A stretch of 64,000 nt of DNA from Casuarina equisetifolia (Eukaryota; Streptophyta; Magnoliopsida; Fagales; Casuarinaceae): the NCBI GenBank assembly GCA_028551475.1, contig CM052359.1, positions 10,603,583-10,667,582 on the forward strand. Direction: 5' to 3'. A program made the translations under genes and the position numbers. The notes under the pieces are model-generated. The model did no database searches and had not been told where the DNA came from. It saw nothing but the letters and a program-made list of their open reading frames with translations. Below are positions 39,837 through 51,412 of this stretch, in pieces. Position 1 is the first letter of the stretch. The number at the start of each line of letters is the position of its first letter.

Positions 39837-40090
39837 GGTAACCCTAATGCTCATTATAATGATTATGCTAATTTTGTTAAAATTCCTAGCAGGTCATAAA
39901 ATGATATTACTCAAATACATACAATCTGGGATGGCACAACCATCAAACTTTTTCATGGAGTAACCCAAGTGAGATGAGACTGCAACCAACATTTTGGCAA
40001 ACAGAAGAGGTGAAACCTAACTACAAGGACATGATTAGTGAGTTGGCCAGCACCACACAAAACTTTATAAAAGGGATTGAAACAAGATTT

Positions 40091-40654
40091 CAGAATCAAG
40101 AAACAAGTTTTTAGAGACAGGAAGCTTTAATCCAAAAATTAGAGGTACAGATGAGTTAACTCATCAGTATGATCTCAGAGAATCATGAGGGTCCTTTGCC
40201 TAGTGATATAAAGAAAAGTCTTGAAGATATCGTAGAGGTAATAACCCCAACATGTGGCAAGAAAGTAGGAGAAGTTGATGTTGACAAGGAGAGTCTCAAA
40301 GATAATGATAAAGATGTTAGCATGCAACTTAAGGAGGCACTTAGGAGCAAGCTTGTTCTAGAAAATCCTATGTCCTTTATGCCTCCATCTCCATCTCCAT
40401 CTCCCTAAAGATTCCAACAACGCGTAAAAGATAAGCAGCTTTTGGAATTCCTTGATATATCTTTAAAATTATACATTAACATTTCTTTTGTAGATGCTCC
40501 AGTTCAAATATCAAGTTATGTAAAATTATTGAATGAGATACTAGAGAACAAAAGGAAGTTAGAAGTATATGAGACAGTTGTGCTTATTGAAGAATGCTTA
40601 ACAATCAAACGACACAAACTGTCTCCTAAACTATTGGAGTTTCATCCTCCTTGA
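40091..40654 (+). pseudogene. gag C-terminal / pre-protease relic
   Basis: In a different frame from gag, two open blocks (40169-40408 and 40442-40654) are separated by TAA at 40406. The first has LPSDIKKSLEDIVEVITPTCGK, matching the place where Athila-type polyproteins have their LPSNTE...ITLRSGK stretch. The second (FLDISLKLYIN...KLLEF) matches the conserved segment just before the protease. The expected protease and RT do not follow; sequence typical of the element's 3' untranslated region starts within about 50 bases. Confidence 0.75.
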
Positions 40655-42236
40655 GCAACAACATCCATATTAGTTTGGCTGAAAACTATAAAGCATGTGC
40701 TTCTTGGGAAGCAACCCAAGTATTTTGTTAGCAGTTTGGTTAGAAGGCTATTACCATATGCTCATCATAACTCCATTTTGACAACCTACAATCAAGGGAG
40801 TTTTCTCATTCCTATTCCTTCATTATTATTGCTTTCTTTTGTTTTTGCATTGACGACAATGCTTCATTCAAGTTTGAAGGTAGGGAAAGAACCTTTGTGC
40901 TAAATTCGATTGAAATTTTTTTTTTATGTCATGATTACATCCCATGTTGTGAATTCTTGGTAATTATTTGGAAGATATAGATTTTGTTCAAACTTGCAAT
41001 TGTGGTGTGAATTAAGTGTGATTTTGATTATGTTGATCCACCTATTGAGCACTAAAAGTCCTTCATTTTTTAAATTGTGTGTATTTCTAAAGAACATTTA
41101 TGTGAAGTATGTGATTTTCTTAAATCTAATCTAGATCTTAGAATTTGTTTGATTTCCTCTTGAGGTGAAATCCTAGGTTGCATCTAATTGAGAAAATGAT
41201 TTAGGCCATTTTTTGGATCATTTGAGCCTTTCAAGCCAACCCTATTTATTTATCATCAGTCACCCCGCCGAGCCTTGATTTTTATCCATTTTTTTTATGA
41301 CACCCACATATATATATGCCTTTGAGCCTTTGACAAATTATCTTTTCATCCTACACCCTTGAACATATTTATTTTTAGGATATAAGTCTATTTGAGTGAA
41401 GAAAAGTTGAAGGGAAGGACGTTATATGGGAAGGATGCTGATTGCAATGATTATGTAACATAATATGTTGCTTTTGTGAATACAAAAAAAAAAAAGGGAA
41501 ATGCAACATCTGTCCAAGATTGGAATTCTCTTATTGCTTATTGTTAAATTCAAGTCACTTAAGGTTCAGAAACTAACTTTTGCATAGTAGTTGGATATCA
41601 TCAGCAAGATAAGATTATAATGGTTACATTTCTAGTCCTGCTACTTGCTTTATTATTGCAAGCATGATTGTGACTTTTGTAAGTGTCAAAATCCAAGTGA
41701 AATCAAGTATTTTTGGGAAGAAAAGAATGAGAGAAGTGGTGATAGAAAGATCACTTGCAAAAAAAAAAGTGATGGTAGAAAGTGACAATAGTTTTTTATG
41801 AGATCTTAGAAAGTAATGTGTTCATGGGTGAATTAAGCCTAAATGACTTCTATCTTACCCCTAGCCCAGCCTTACATTACAAGCTTATAAAAGTCCTATT
41901 GATTCTTGGTTAAATGATTGGCCTACATTAGTGAAGAGAGGAATGAAAAGCAAACCTATAAGGTTTGGCTAAAGATTTTGAGAGATTACATATTACTGTG
42001 AATTTATTTGGAATGCATATAGTTGAAAAGATGAGGACTCACACACATACACACACACACATGTGGTCAACATAGTTAAAAGTCTATCTTATCTTATGAA
42101 ACAATTGTGGTGTTTGGATGAAAGCTATATTTTTCTTTGAATTGTTAAGCTGAGCAATTATGGGAAAATATCACGAAGGGGTTTTGTCTAAAACATATAT
42201 TATTTATTGCTTTTGCTAGAGGACTAGCAAAATGTT
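40655..42236 (+). other. 3' untranslated internal region of the gypsy element
   Basis: Non-coding. It includes 'ttgggaagcaacccaag' (about 40705) and a 'gacaatgcttcattcaagtt' segment (about 40855) typical of Athila-like 3' regions, and a short CA microsatellite at about 42043-42063. The companion element keeps the first part at 45684-46004. Confidence 0.65.
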
Positions 42237-42250
42237 AAGTTTGGGGGTTT
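42237..42250 (+). other. Polypurine tract next to 3' LTR
   Basis: AAGTTTGGGGGTTT lies immediately before the 3' LTR start at 42251, the normal site of plus-strand priming. The second element has a mutated equivalent at 45991-46004. Confidence 0.75.
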
Positions 42251-43475
42251 TGATAACTCTATTTTTATAGAGTTATTTTACCTATTTTAGGCAATAAATA
42301 ACTTTAATAGTTGTGAGAAAACATTTGAACTTCTCTTTATTTACTTAAATTTATCTTGTTTACGTAGCACAAAGAGGCAAGGAGAAAAGGGATGAACATG
42401 GAGAGCCTGATGCTTATTGTGTGGCAAAATCATAATATCAAGATCAAGAGAGTCAAGATAGGCTTGGGCTTTGAATGATTGTTATTAGATTTTATTGTTA
42501 TTGGGTTTTCTAAATAATTAGAAAACCTAATCATATTAGGAGTGCAAAGCCTAATTAAATTAGGAGTTCAAAACCTAATTAAATTAAGAGTTCAAAACCC
42601 AATTGTTTTAGATCTCTAAAACCCAATTCTACTAGGATAAGAGTAAGTCTAAACCTAAACCTTATTTAAGAAAAGAGAAGAGGTAAAAGAAAAGGGAGGA
42701 GGAAATTGAGCACAACTCAAGAAAAAGGCTAATAATTCAAGGTTTTCTTGAAGAGAAGACAAAAAGGATGACAGACTTCTTGTTCTTGGATTCAAGATGC
42801 CTTCTTTATTTCTTATTATTATTCTTCCTCATTATTTCTTTATGTTTTAGTTTACTTTTGTTAGAGCTATGATGTAACCTAATTATTATGGTATGAATCT
42901 TATGATTATTATATTTTGCAAGATATTTTGTTTATGTGAAGTTACATATTACTGTATTTAATGCTTTTAAGTGCTTAGCTACCACTTGAATGATATGATT
43001 TGCATGTTTGAGATCGACAGGAGATGATATGTAGTTGCTTCTTGTAATGTGTAGCCATAAATTAAATATGGATAGACATATACCATATTATTTGTGTGAC
43101 TTTTGGTGTAAACTGGGACTATTCACAAATCCTAATACATTTGGTTTGTTTCAATTCACATATAGAGATATAGTGAATTAATGAACTAAGTAGGTTTGCT
43201 ATACCTAGACATAGGATAGTAAATAAATTAGGAAGTTTCACCATCACATAGATATTATCCCTCTTGCAAGTATAAATAATCAATATTAATACATAATAAT
43301 TATGGTGAAATCATATGCTCTAACATATTTATTGTATTTAGTTTTCTTAGATTTAGTTAGTTAATCTATCATCTATTAATTTGATTTGTTAGATAAATTC
43401 TAAGAATTGTTCACTGTTAGTCATCATTATATTACTTGTTTAACATGTTCACTTGCAATTAAATTTCATCGAACA
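42251..43475 (+). repeat. 3' LTR of the gypsy element
   Basis: 1225 bp, TGATAAC...CGAACA. It begins with a perfect hairpin (arms 42253-42262 and 42267-42276, four-base loop). It lacks about 50 bp present near the end of the 5' LTR (the segment containing 'tttgtgggataatatc'). Confidence 0.93.
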
Positions 43476-43480
43476 CTAAC

Positions 43481-43948
43481 AAATAAATTCAAAGTAGTGA
43501 TGATGTTTCACCCTCTAAAAAGTTGACCTAGGTTATATATTCTTGATGATCCTTTTATTCATGACTTACTTCCATCCCCAAGACCCTTTTGTCATAGACC
43601 ATGTCTAGACCATCTACATCCTTTGTAATTCAAAATAAGAAACAACTTCCAAATAGTGAAAGGATGACATATATATGATATGAAAGGATTTCATGTATAT
43701 GGTATCCACCTATTAGTTTCTTTATAATATTCTAGTGCATACAAGATCAAACACCAACCAAAGTAATTCAAAAAAATGATGCTTCCCCTTTTCAATAGTG
43801 GATCTAGGTTACATATTCTGGATGATTCTTTTATGTGTGAGTTACTTTGGTCCCCAATGGCCTTTTCTCATAGACCATGTCTACTCCATCTACATCCATA
43901 TAGTGATATGGTTAAAATGAAGGTGGAAAACAAAACTACACCAATTTT
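43481..43948 (+). repeat. R-module repeat between the two gypsy elements
   Basis: Continues the R monomer cut at 37558 and ends within 'aacaaaactacaccaatttt', where the second element begins without a visible LTR. No gene is seen. Confidence 0.7.
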
Positions 43949-46004
43949 TTACTTCTACTTTTAATCTTTTGTTTTGTTTTAAAAAGAAAGAAAAATAATA
44001 ATCTATTGTTAAGCAACAAGGATGGAGAGAAATGATGGTTCATGTAGACTCTTAAGAGATTATGTTGCACCAACATTTTGGAATGCCACATTGAGCATCT
44101 AGCACCTTGCAAGTCAGGCAAACTACTTTAAGATCAAGCCAACATATAAAGTAGATACCCTTGCTAACTTATGTGTAGAATGGGAAATGTTCTTAAGGAA
44201 TAAAACATGTGAATTTTGTAATGGAGCACATGTGAGCACAGAATGCCAAGTAGGTAATCCTTATGCTCAATATAATGATTACGCTATTTTTGTTGGGATT
44301 TCACACAAGTCATACAATGATCCTTACTCCAACCTATACAATCCGAGATAGGATAACCATCAAAATTTTTCATGGAGTAACCCAAATGAAATGAGACCAC
44401 CAGCAATATTCAAGCAAAGAGAAGAGGTAAAGCCTAACTTGGAGGACATACTCAACAAGATGGCCATCGCCACAGAGCGCTTTATGAAGAGCACTAAAGT
44501 GACATTGAGTGTAATAGAAGAGGTGAAGCCTAATTTAAAGAACATGTTTACCAAGATGATGCAAAACAATGGAGTGAGATTCTAGAGACAAGAAGCAGCA
44601 ATCAAAAGATTAAAGGCATAAATGGGTTAGTTGATCAGCATGATCTTAGAAAGTTAGTAAGGTCCTTTGCCTAGCAATATGGTGAAAAGCCTTATAGATA
44701 CCACAGAGGCAATTACCCTAACAAGTGGCATGCAAGTGGGAGAAGATTATGTTGACAAGGAAAGTTTCAAAGATAATGATAAAGATGTCAGCACACAACT
44801 AGAGGAAGCACCTAGGGGCAAACTACTTTCAAACAATCCTAACCCCTTTATGCCTCCGACTCCATTTCCTCAAAGATTCCAACAATGTAAAAAAAAATAA
44901 GCAATTTTTGGAATTCCTTAATATATCTTTAAAACTACATATTAACATGCATGTTATAAAGGCTACAATTCAAATGTTTAGTTACGTAGAATTGTTGGAA
45001 AAGATATTAGAGAACAAAAGGAAGCTGGAACTACATGAGACAATTATGGTTATTGAATAATGCTTAACCATCATGCAACAAAAATTGTTTCTAAACTACT
45101 AGAGTTCCATCCTCCTTAAGCAATAATGTGGAGGATAGTTTGACTAAAAACTATATAATAAGCAATTTTTGAAATTCCTTAATATATCTTTAAAACTACA
45201 TATTAACATGCATGTTATAAAGGCTACAATTCAAATGTTTAGTTACGTAGAATTGTTGGAAAAGATATTAGAGAACAAAAGGAAGCTGGAACTACATGAG
45301 ACAATTGTGGTTATTGAATAATGCTTAACCATCATGCAACAAAAATTGTTTCTAAACTACTAGAGTTCCATCCTCCTTAAGCAATAATGTGGAGGATAGT
45401 TTGACTAAAAACTATATAATAAGCAATTTTTGAAATTCCTTAATATATCTTTAAAACTACATATTAACATGCATGTTATAAAGGCTACAATTCAAATGTT
45501 TAGTTACGCAGAATTGTTGGAAAAGATATTAGAGAACAAAAGGAAGCTGAAACTGCATGAGACAATTGTGCTTATTGAATAATGCTTAACCATCATGCAA
45601 CAAAAATTGTTTCTAAATTACTAGAGTTCCATCCTCCTTAAGCAATAATGTGGAGGATAGTTTGACTAAAAACTATATAATAAGCACTTCTTGTGAGGCA
45701 ACCAAAGTACTTTATGGTCTTTTGGTTTGAAATTTGTCACCAAATGTTCATCACAAATCCATGTTCGCAGCCTGCAATTAGGGGAGTTTTCCTTATTCCT
45801 TCCCTACTATTGCTTTATTTTCATTTAGCATTGAGGAGAATGCTTCGTTCAAGTTTGAGGGTGTTTAGGAGAATATTATGGAGTGGTTGTTTATGTTGTT
45901 TAGTGCTTTTTGTGTGTAATTTTTTTTTTTCGTTTTGTTATTGTCATAATATGTTGTTTAGAGCTTTTGCTCAAGGATGAGTAAAATGTTAAGTTTGTGG
46001 GTGT
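43949..46004 (+). mobile_element. Second gag-only gypsy element: 5'-truncated internal region
   Basis: Starts inside the leader just before gag, with no 5' LTR or primer-binding site. A gag start is at 44022 (MERNDGS..), soon broken by stops and a large deletion. A zinc knuckle of form C-x2-C-x3-H-x4-C is preserved at about 44208-44246 (CEFCNGAHVSTEC). Then come coiled gag-tail sequence with a repeated EEVKPNL motif (44400-44585), an ITLTSG motif (about 44712) and a tandem triplication at 44901-45683. It ends in a mutated polypurine tract at 45991-46004 and the 3' LTR. Like the first element it has no protease, RT or integrase. Confidence 0.85.
44901..45683 (+). repeat. 261-bp tandem triplication within the second gypsy element
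   Basis: Three near-identical head-to-tail copies begin at 44901, 45162 and 45423, each exactly 261 bp (87 codons). Each covers the pre-protease coding relic plus the joint to the 3' region. The copies differ at only a handful of bases (for example gtag/gcag near 45507), so the triplication is recent relative to the decay of the element. Stops are present in every copy. Confidence 0.93.
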
Positions 46005-48650
46005 TGATAACTTTATTTTGTATAGAGTTATTATGACTATTAAAAAATATATAATATAGTATTTGTAAAGTTATATTGGCATTTTGTCTATATTTACACA
46101 AGTTTTGTTATTTCATGTAGGAAACCCAAAATAGGCCAAAAAACAAGAGAAATGAAGTAAAAGATTGAGAGAAAAGAAAGAAAAAGCAAAAAGAAGTAAA
46201 TGGGACTCATCCTAGGGAAAAGAGCTTTTATCAAACAAGTAACGTGCAAACAAATGAGCTAAAAAAAGAGGTTATTGTCACAAAAAAAGGAGTGGATTGT
46301 CACGAAAAAAAGAACAAATGAGAGAGAGAGGATAGAGTCAATATCATCGTATTGCCGAAAGGAGGGTGTCATCGGAGGCTTAAAAACTGTATGCGACAAC
46401 ATAGGTCTCACAGAGGAGCAACGATTGTGTGAATGCCAACCGTTCACCTTTCATTTTTCTTTAGCAACGACCCATTTTCAACGCTTAAGTTGCATTTTTT
46501 AGCAAGTTTTGGGATGATTTTGGTGAGAAGGCTACAATCCTGGTGTGATTTCTGACAATTCTACAACTTCGGTGTGCGATTTTGCAATGATTTCTAGCAA
46601 AGAACTGTGAACACTGTTTAAGCCTTTTTCATCAAATCTACGCATTTCTACAGAAGATTTGGGCAATTTCTTTGTAAATTAGCACTCTAGGGACTGTGAT
46701 TTACCTTTTTTTTGACATTTTTCATGAAGAGCAGTGGCAGCGCATGGTGGCATACAATAGCGCATGGTATAGATGCATGTCAACATGTGGCAGAGGCACA
46801 TGAAGGTGTGTGGCTGCTTGTTTTCTTCCCATTTTTCAAACAGCTCCTTTTTCTCTTCTTGATGTCTAGATTTGTGCAAAGTTTCCTTGAATTGAAGACA
46901 TTTTGGTGATAACTTTCATGTTTTTAATTTGAAGAATGGTTTGTTCAATTTCTAGCACTGTTATTATTTTTGTAAACACTATGTTTTAGTTTGTTATGTT
47001 AGAGCTATAAGGTTTAATGGCTTACCAAGAAAGGGGGGGGTAATGTTGAATTGGTAACCTTAGGTTTTTCACTTCTAATTTAGGTTCACTCAGTTTTCAT
47101 GCAATCAAATCAATCATTCATAAGTAATGAGATCAAATAGCAAGAAAGATAAGCACATAAAAGATAAGACAAAGATTTACACAGTGCTTTGGCCCTTGTC
47201 ACCTACTTCCACCCTCTTCCTCCTTCAACACAGTTGGTTGAAGTCCATTTTACTTCAAAGTTAGGAGAAAACCTTCTTCCATACTTTCCAACTCCTCTAT
47301 AAAAAGTTAAATAGTTCTCGATTACAAGTACAAGGTTGACTCAACCTTAGTATAATAACAAGTCCTCAATGATATATGATTTGTAAGGAATATTGTTTAA
47401 CAAAGAGTTAATTGAAGATATACAAAGTTAATTCAAACTCTAATCACAAAACCCTAAACTATCATAAAGTTAAGGTTTTGGATTTACAAACTAATTTATG
47501 TGCAAATGATAATCAAATTTTAATAAAAACATTAAAAACAAAAAACTCAATCTAGTAGTGAATATTCATAAGAATATAAATGTAGAGGAATATCACCAAA
47601 GGTCAAAGTTTTAACCAAAGATTAAAGAACTTAATCACAAGAGTGTAAGCTTTCACAGCTTTAATCTCTTTCACAATCTTTCAATAGTATTTCATGTAAA
47701 AGCTTTTAAGAACTTCAAAGAACATCTATTTATAGCAGATTCAAGGAATGCAAGCTTTCTAGGGTTTCTTTCCAAACCTGATATTCCCATTGTGATTTTT
47801 CCATTGAGATTTGATGTAATCTCCATCATGCAATAGTAGAGACCGTGATTAATGCAACAAATAGCTATTCTAACACTTCTATCAACTAAAAATCCTTTCT
47901 GTTAGAGAATCTGCAAAGAGAGAAGCAAGAAAGCAGTTTGTCAATTTGGGCCTTTAGGGAATCATCTCTATTTGCTTGATTAAGTCACCTTTTCACAACT
48001 TAAGTGAAACAATTATGTTTCACATGTAAGTAAAACAACATCACTTTGATAAGCTTAAGCTTGGTCTGATTAATTAGTCATGCAAGCTGAACTTGTGGGC
48101 TTTAGAACTTTTTGACTCAATCTAACTTAATAAGTAGAACACCATGAAGGCTTGAACTTGGCCTACTTCACGTGGGTCTTGGACCAACTGATAAATGACT
48201 TTACTTGGGTTTGGACAAGCTAGTAAATAGCTTTAATCATATTTGCTTCAAACTTGTGTAATTAAGCCCTTATATTATATTTTAGCCTTCATAATCTAAT
48301 CTTTGATCCTTGATACACATGTACCAACAAGCATATAAAACCAAGTATCATTTTTCTTCAAAGTAACCAAGTATATTTTTTCATTTCTTATTTCATACAA
48401 AAATATTTCTCCAAGGCTTGTACAAAGTTGTATAATGAAGAAATATAGAAAATCAACTACTTTATAATATCATTAATTGATATTATAATTTACACATTTT
48501 TTACTTCCTTAACATTTAATATTTGCACACTAAGATATGAAAAACATTTATTCATCATAGGCAAACAAAATTTTTCACAACCAAAACACATCTTTTTCCA
48601 ACAAGAGCTACGATGTAACTTGATTATGATGTACGAATGGCATGATTATA
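46005..48650 (+). mobile_element. 3' LTR of the second gypsy element, split by a nested LTR
   Basis: LTR sequence runs 46005-47005, is interrupted by 47006-48603, and resumes at 48604 until about 48650, where it is cut off by another LTR fragment. The start TGATAAC and terminal hairpin (46007-46031, one G-T pair) are kept. The LTR is homologous to the solo LTR at 3827-5452 (reversed) over its right-hand part, including the 'caaacagctcc' and 'gatttgtgcaa' stretches. Its own 3' end is missing. Confidence 0.82.
47006..48603 (-). mobile_element. Solo LTR, TGTTGG...AACA family, nested in a gypsy LTR
   Basis: Flanked by a perfect 5-bp duplication AGAGC (47001-47005 and 48604-48608). Read on the minus strand it starts TGTTGGAAAA and ends near '...aagccattaaacctta', the counterpart of the 'aacctaaca' end at 54169 with its terminal CA mutated. 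It contains the segment 'acctacttccaccctcttcc' shared in reverse with the other family members. Probably Ty1/copia by LTR character, but no internal region is available to prove it. Confidence 0.85.
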
Positions 48651-50021
48651 TAAAGTAGCTAGGTTCCTACATTCCTTCACAAATTAACTTCATACGATGT
48701 CTTGAGAAATATTTTTTTATGGAAAAAGAGATAAAGGAAAATATTTGATTATTTGAAAAAAAATGATAATTGGATTTATGTACTTGTAGGTACATGTGAA
48801 TCAAGAATCATATTATGAAGGCCAAAATCAAAATCATAATATTTGGTTTTACTTAGCTTGAAGCAAACCCAAGCAAGGATATTTACTTAGTTGGTTCAAG
48901 CTTAAATGGGGATCTTTATTAATTAGATTAATTCCATAGGAAAAAGCCCACAAGCTCAGCTCACAACACAAGACTCAACCCACCTGATGTCTTAATCTAC
49001 AACATGTGATACCGTTTCACTTATGTGTGAAACATAACCATTTCACTTAAGAGAAACTCTCTTAAGAGATTGTAGGAAAAGAGCCTTAACCCAAAATCAT
49101 CAAGCTGCTCTCTTACCTCTCTTTGTTACTGATTCTCCAATACGAAGAAATATAAAGTGATGGTGTTGTCAGAATGGCTATGAAGATTATTAATCACCAT
49201 TTGCACATTGTTTGATGGAGCCTTTATCAAGTCTCAATGGAAAAATTGCAATGGGCATCTTAAGTTTGAATAGAAACCCTAGAAAGCTAGTATGCTTTAT
49301 ATCTTCTATAAAAAGATATTCTTAGGAGTTCTTTGTAGAAGTGTGATGGACAAGATTTTGTTAAGAAATTAAGAATACATTGAAGCTTGTGAAAAATCAT
49401 ATACTTATGATATTCTTCATCGATCTATAAAAGAAGTTTGAATCTTCGATGATATTCTTCAACATTAATAGTCTTATGAGTAATTGCTAGATTAAGTTGT
49501 TTATGTGCTAATTAAACTCTTATTATTATTTGCACATAAACTCCTTTGTAAATCTAAAACTCTAACTTTGTGATAAGGGTTTTATGATTAGAGCTTGAAT
49601 TAATTTTGTATATCTTTAATTAGCTCTTTGATAAGCAATACTCCTCACAAATCTTATATATTTAAGGACTTCATAATGTACTAAGGTTGGTTCAACCTTA
49701 TCATTGTAACCATGGACCATTTAACTCCTTGAGGAAAGAGTTGGAAAGTGTAGGAGAGGGTTTTCTCCTAGCTTTGAAGTAAAGTAGACTTCAACTAGTT
49801 GTGTTGAAGGAAAAGAAGGTGGAAGTAAGTGAAAAGGGCCGAACAACTATGTAAACTTGTGTTTCTTCCTTTCTCTATTTAACTATTTGTTTGTGTGATC
49901 TTGATATGCTAAAATACTCTCTTATAATTGCATGAAAAGTGTTTAAACATAAAATTAGTAAAGAAACCGAGATAACTAATTCAACCCCCCTTCTTGGTTA
50001 GCCATAAAACCTAACAAAAAA
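48651..50021 (+). mobile_element. 5'-truncated LTR, TGTTGG...AACA family
   Basis: Lacks the first ~120-300 bp of the LTR. From 'aaagtagct' onward it is collinear with 51515-52847, and it ends in 'ttcttggttagcc...cctaaca' at 50021. The left joint to the gypsy LTR near 48650 shares the short sequence 'attata', consistent with a deletion by illegitimate recombination. Confidence 0.75.
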
Positions 50022-51000
50022 TAGAAAGAATATATTACAAATTTCTTTTTTTAGTGATTGAAAATTACTCAACAAAATAGTACTATTCTAGTAAGCCATT
50101 CTCTCTTTAATCACAAGCCACTAGCTCTACTTTTTCATGCATAGTTTCTTATGTGTACAAGGCATTTGCAATGAAGGTGATCAGTTCACTTTATTTTGAT
50201 TGTCTTTGTTTCATTGAAGAATATTTCATACTTTTAAAGGTTGAAAAATGAACTCTCACTTTCAAAAGAATAAATTATTATTGTGAGACATGAAATGATA
50301 GCTAAAGGCATGAATATTGAATATTCAAAGATGATTTTGGTTATCAATGGACAAAAAAGCTGGACAAATGGGCCAAGGTGAATAATATTCTTTGTAGTGT
50401 TGGTGTAACAAAGGTCTATGTTTGATCACCATTACAAAATGGATCATGTAAAATGTTCAATCAAATCCTTATCTTGAAAGTAGCATATGTACAAAAAGAA
50501 AGTTTCACATTATGTATATAACTTCTTATGGTTAAACATAAATGAATTGTCTTTGATATTCCTAACTAGTTTTTGGACTAGATCTTAAATCTCCTAATAT
50601 GATATCAAAATCAAAATTGAATATACTTTACTCATGAAACTTTGAACCTAATGTCACTTGACATGTAAAAAAGTATGTGTACTTGACAAAAATCTCATAC
50701 CAAATACACAATTACTTATGTTAAAACTTAAATAAAAAAAATTTCTTTCTAACTCTTAGCTAACTTTTGAATTAACCTTAAATCCATTTAGTAAAAATCA
50801 ATGGATGGTTAGAAAATCCAAACTATGCCAAGGATTAGTAATAGAGATCATGTACTTTATCCTAAAGGATAATTAACACAATATAAAAAGAATACTAATT
50901 GGGGTTTTTAGTTAATAGAAACGATCAAGTAGTATTCACTTCGATTCCAATTCGAAGAATAGTCCTTTCCACTGATGAGTTCCTTTATCTTCTTGATATC
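50022..51000 (-). repeat. T-module, one copy in reverse
   Basis: Reverse complement of a single T monomer (phase marker at about 50390). It joins R at about 51000 through the same R/T joint seen at 1885 and 26545. No gene is seen. Confidence 0.78.
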
Positions 51001-51217
51001 TACCACCATTTCATTTGATGGAAAAACAACAATTAAGAAGAAGGGATCTTTCTTTTAGAAGATAAGGAGGAGGACCAACTTCTTTGGTCTTAAGTGAATA
51101 TAAAGAAGATAAGGAAACTAAAACTATAGGTCCCTTCAAAAAAAAATTTTGTTGATTGGAAATATTTATTTGGAATTTGATTAGGTGCATGGCATTGACA
51201 CTGTCATACATTCCTCA
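51001..51217 (+). repeat. R-module fragment left of a solo LTR
   Basis: R forward orientation from 'taccaccatttcatttgatg' to 'cattcctca'. R resumes in register at 54175 after the solo LTR. Confidence 0.72.
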
Positions 51218-51412
51218 TATTGGAAAAATATATATTTTGTTGTAACATATAATATTTATATATTATATGCAACCAAAATTTGTCATACATTCCTCATATT
51301 GGAAAAATATATGTTTTGTTGTAACATACAATACTTATATATTATATGCAACCAAAATTTGTCATACATTCCTTATATTGGAAAAATAGATGTTTTGTTG
51401 TAACAAATTTTG
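51202..51412 (+). repeat. 79-bp tandem repeat across an LTR/host joint
   Basis: Copies start at 51202, 51281 and 51360 with exact 79-bp spacing; the third is partial. Each holds 16 bp of R sequence plus the first ~63 bp of the LTR. The segment at about 51250-51280 is also the near-perfect reverse complement of about 51408-51440. Confidence 0.9.

Larger units (their letters stand above)
37559..43475 (+). mobile_element. Non-autonomous Ty3/gypsy (Athila-like) LTR retrotransposon, gag only
   Basis: 5' LTR 37559-38829, internal region 38830-42250 and 3' LTR 42251-43475, total 5917 bp. The flanking 5-mers CCAAT (37554-37558) and CTAAC (43476-43480) each differ by one base from CCAAC, the R sequence expected at this site, so they look like a decayed target duplication. 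A tRNA-Asp-type primer-binding site and a G-rich polypurine tract are in the correct places. The internal region holds a broken gag and then jumps to 3' untranslated sequence, with no protease, RT, RNase H or integrase. The LTRs are very similar, but the 3' LTR has a ~50-bp deletion near its end. Movement would have needed enzymes from another element. Confidence 0.93.

Noticed and set aside
42030..42070. CA-rich tract as a regulatory element
   Set aside because: It is a short simple-sequence repeat in the untranslated part of a retroelement, with nothing further to support a function.
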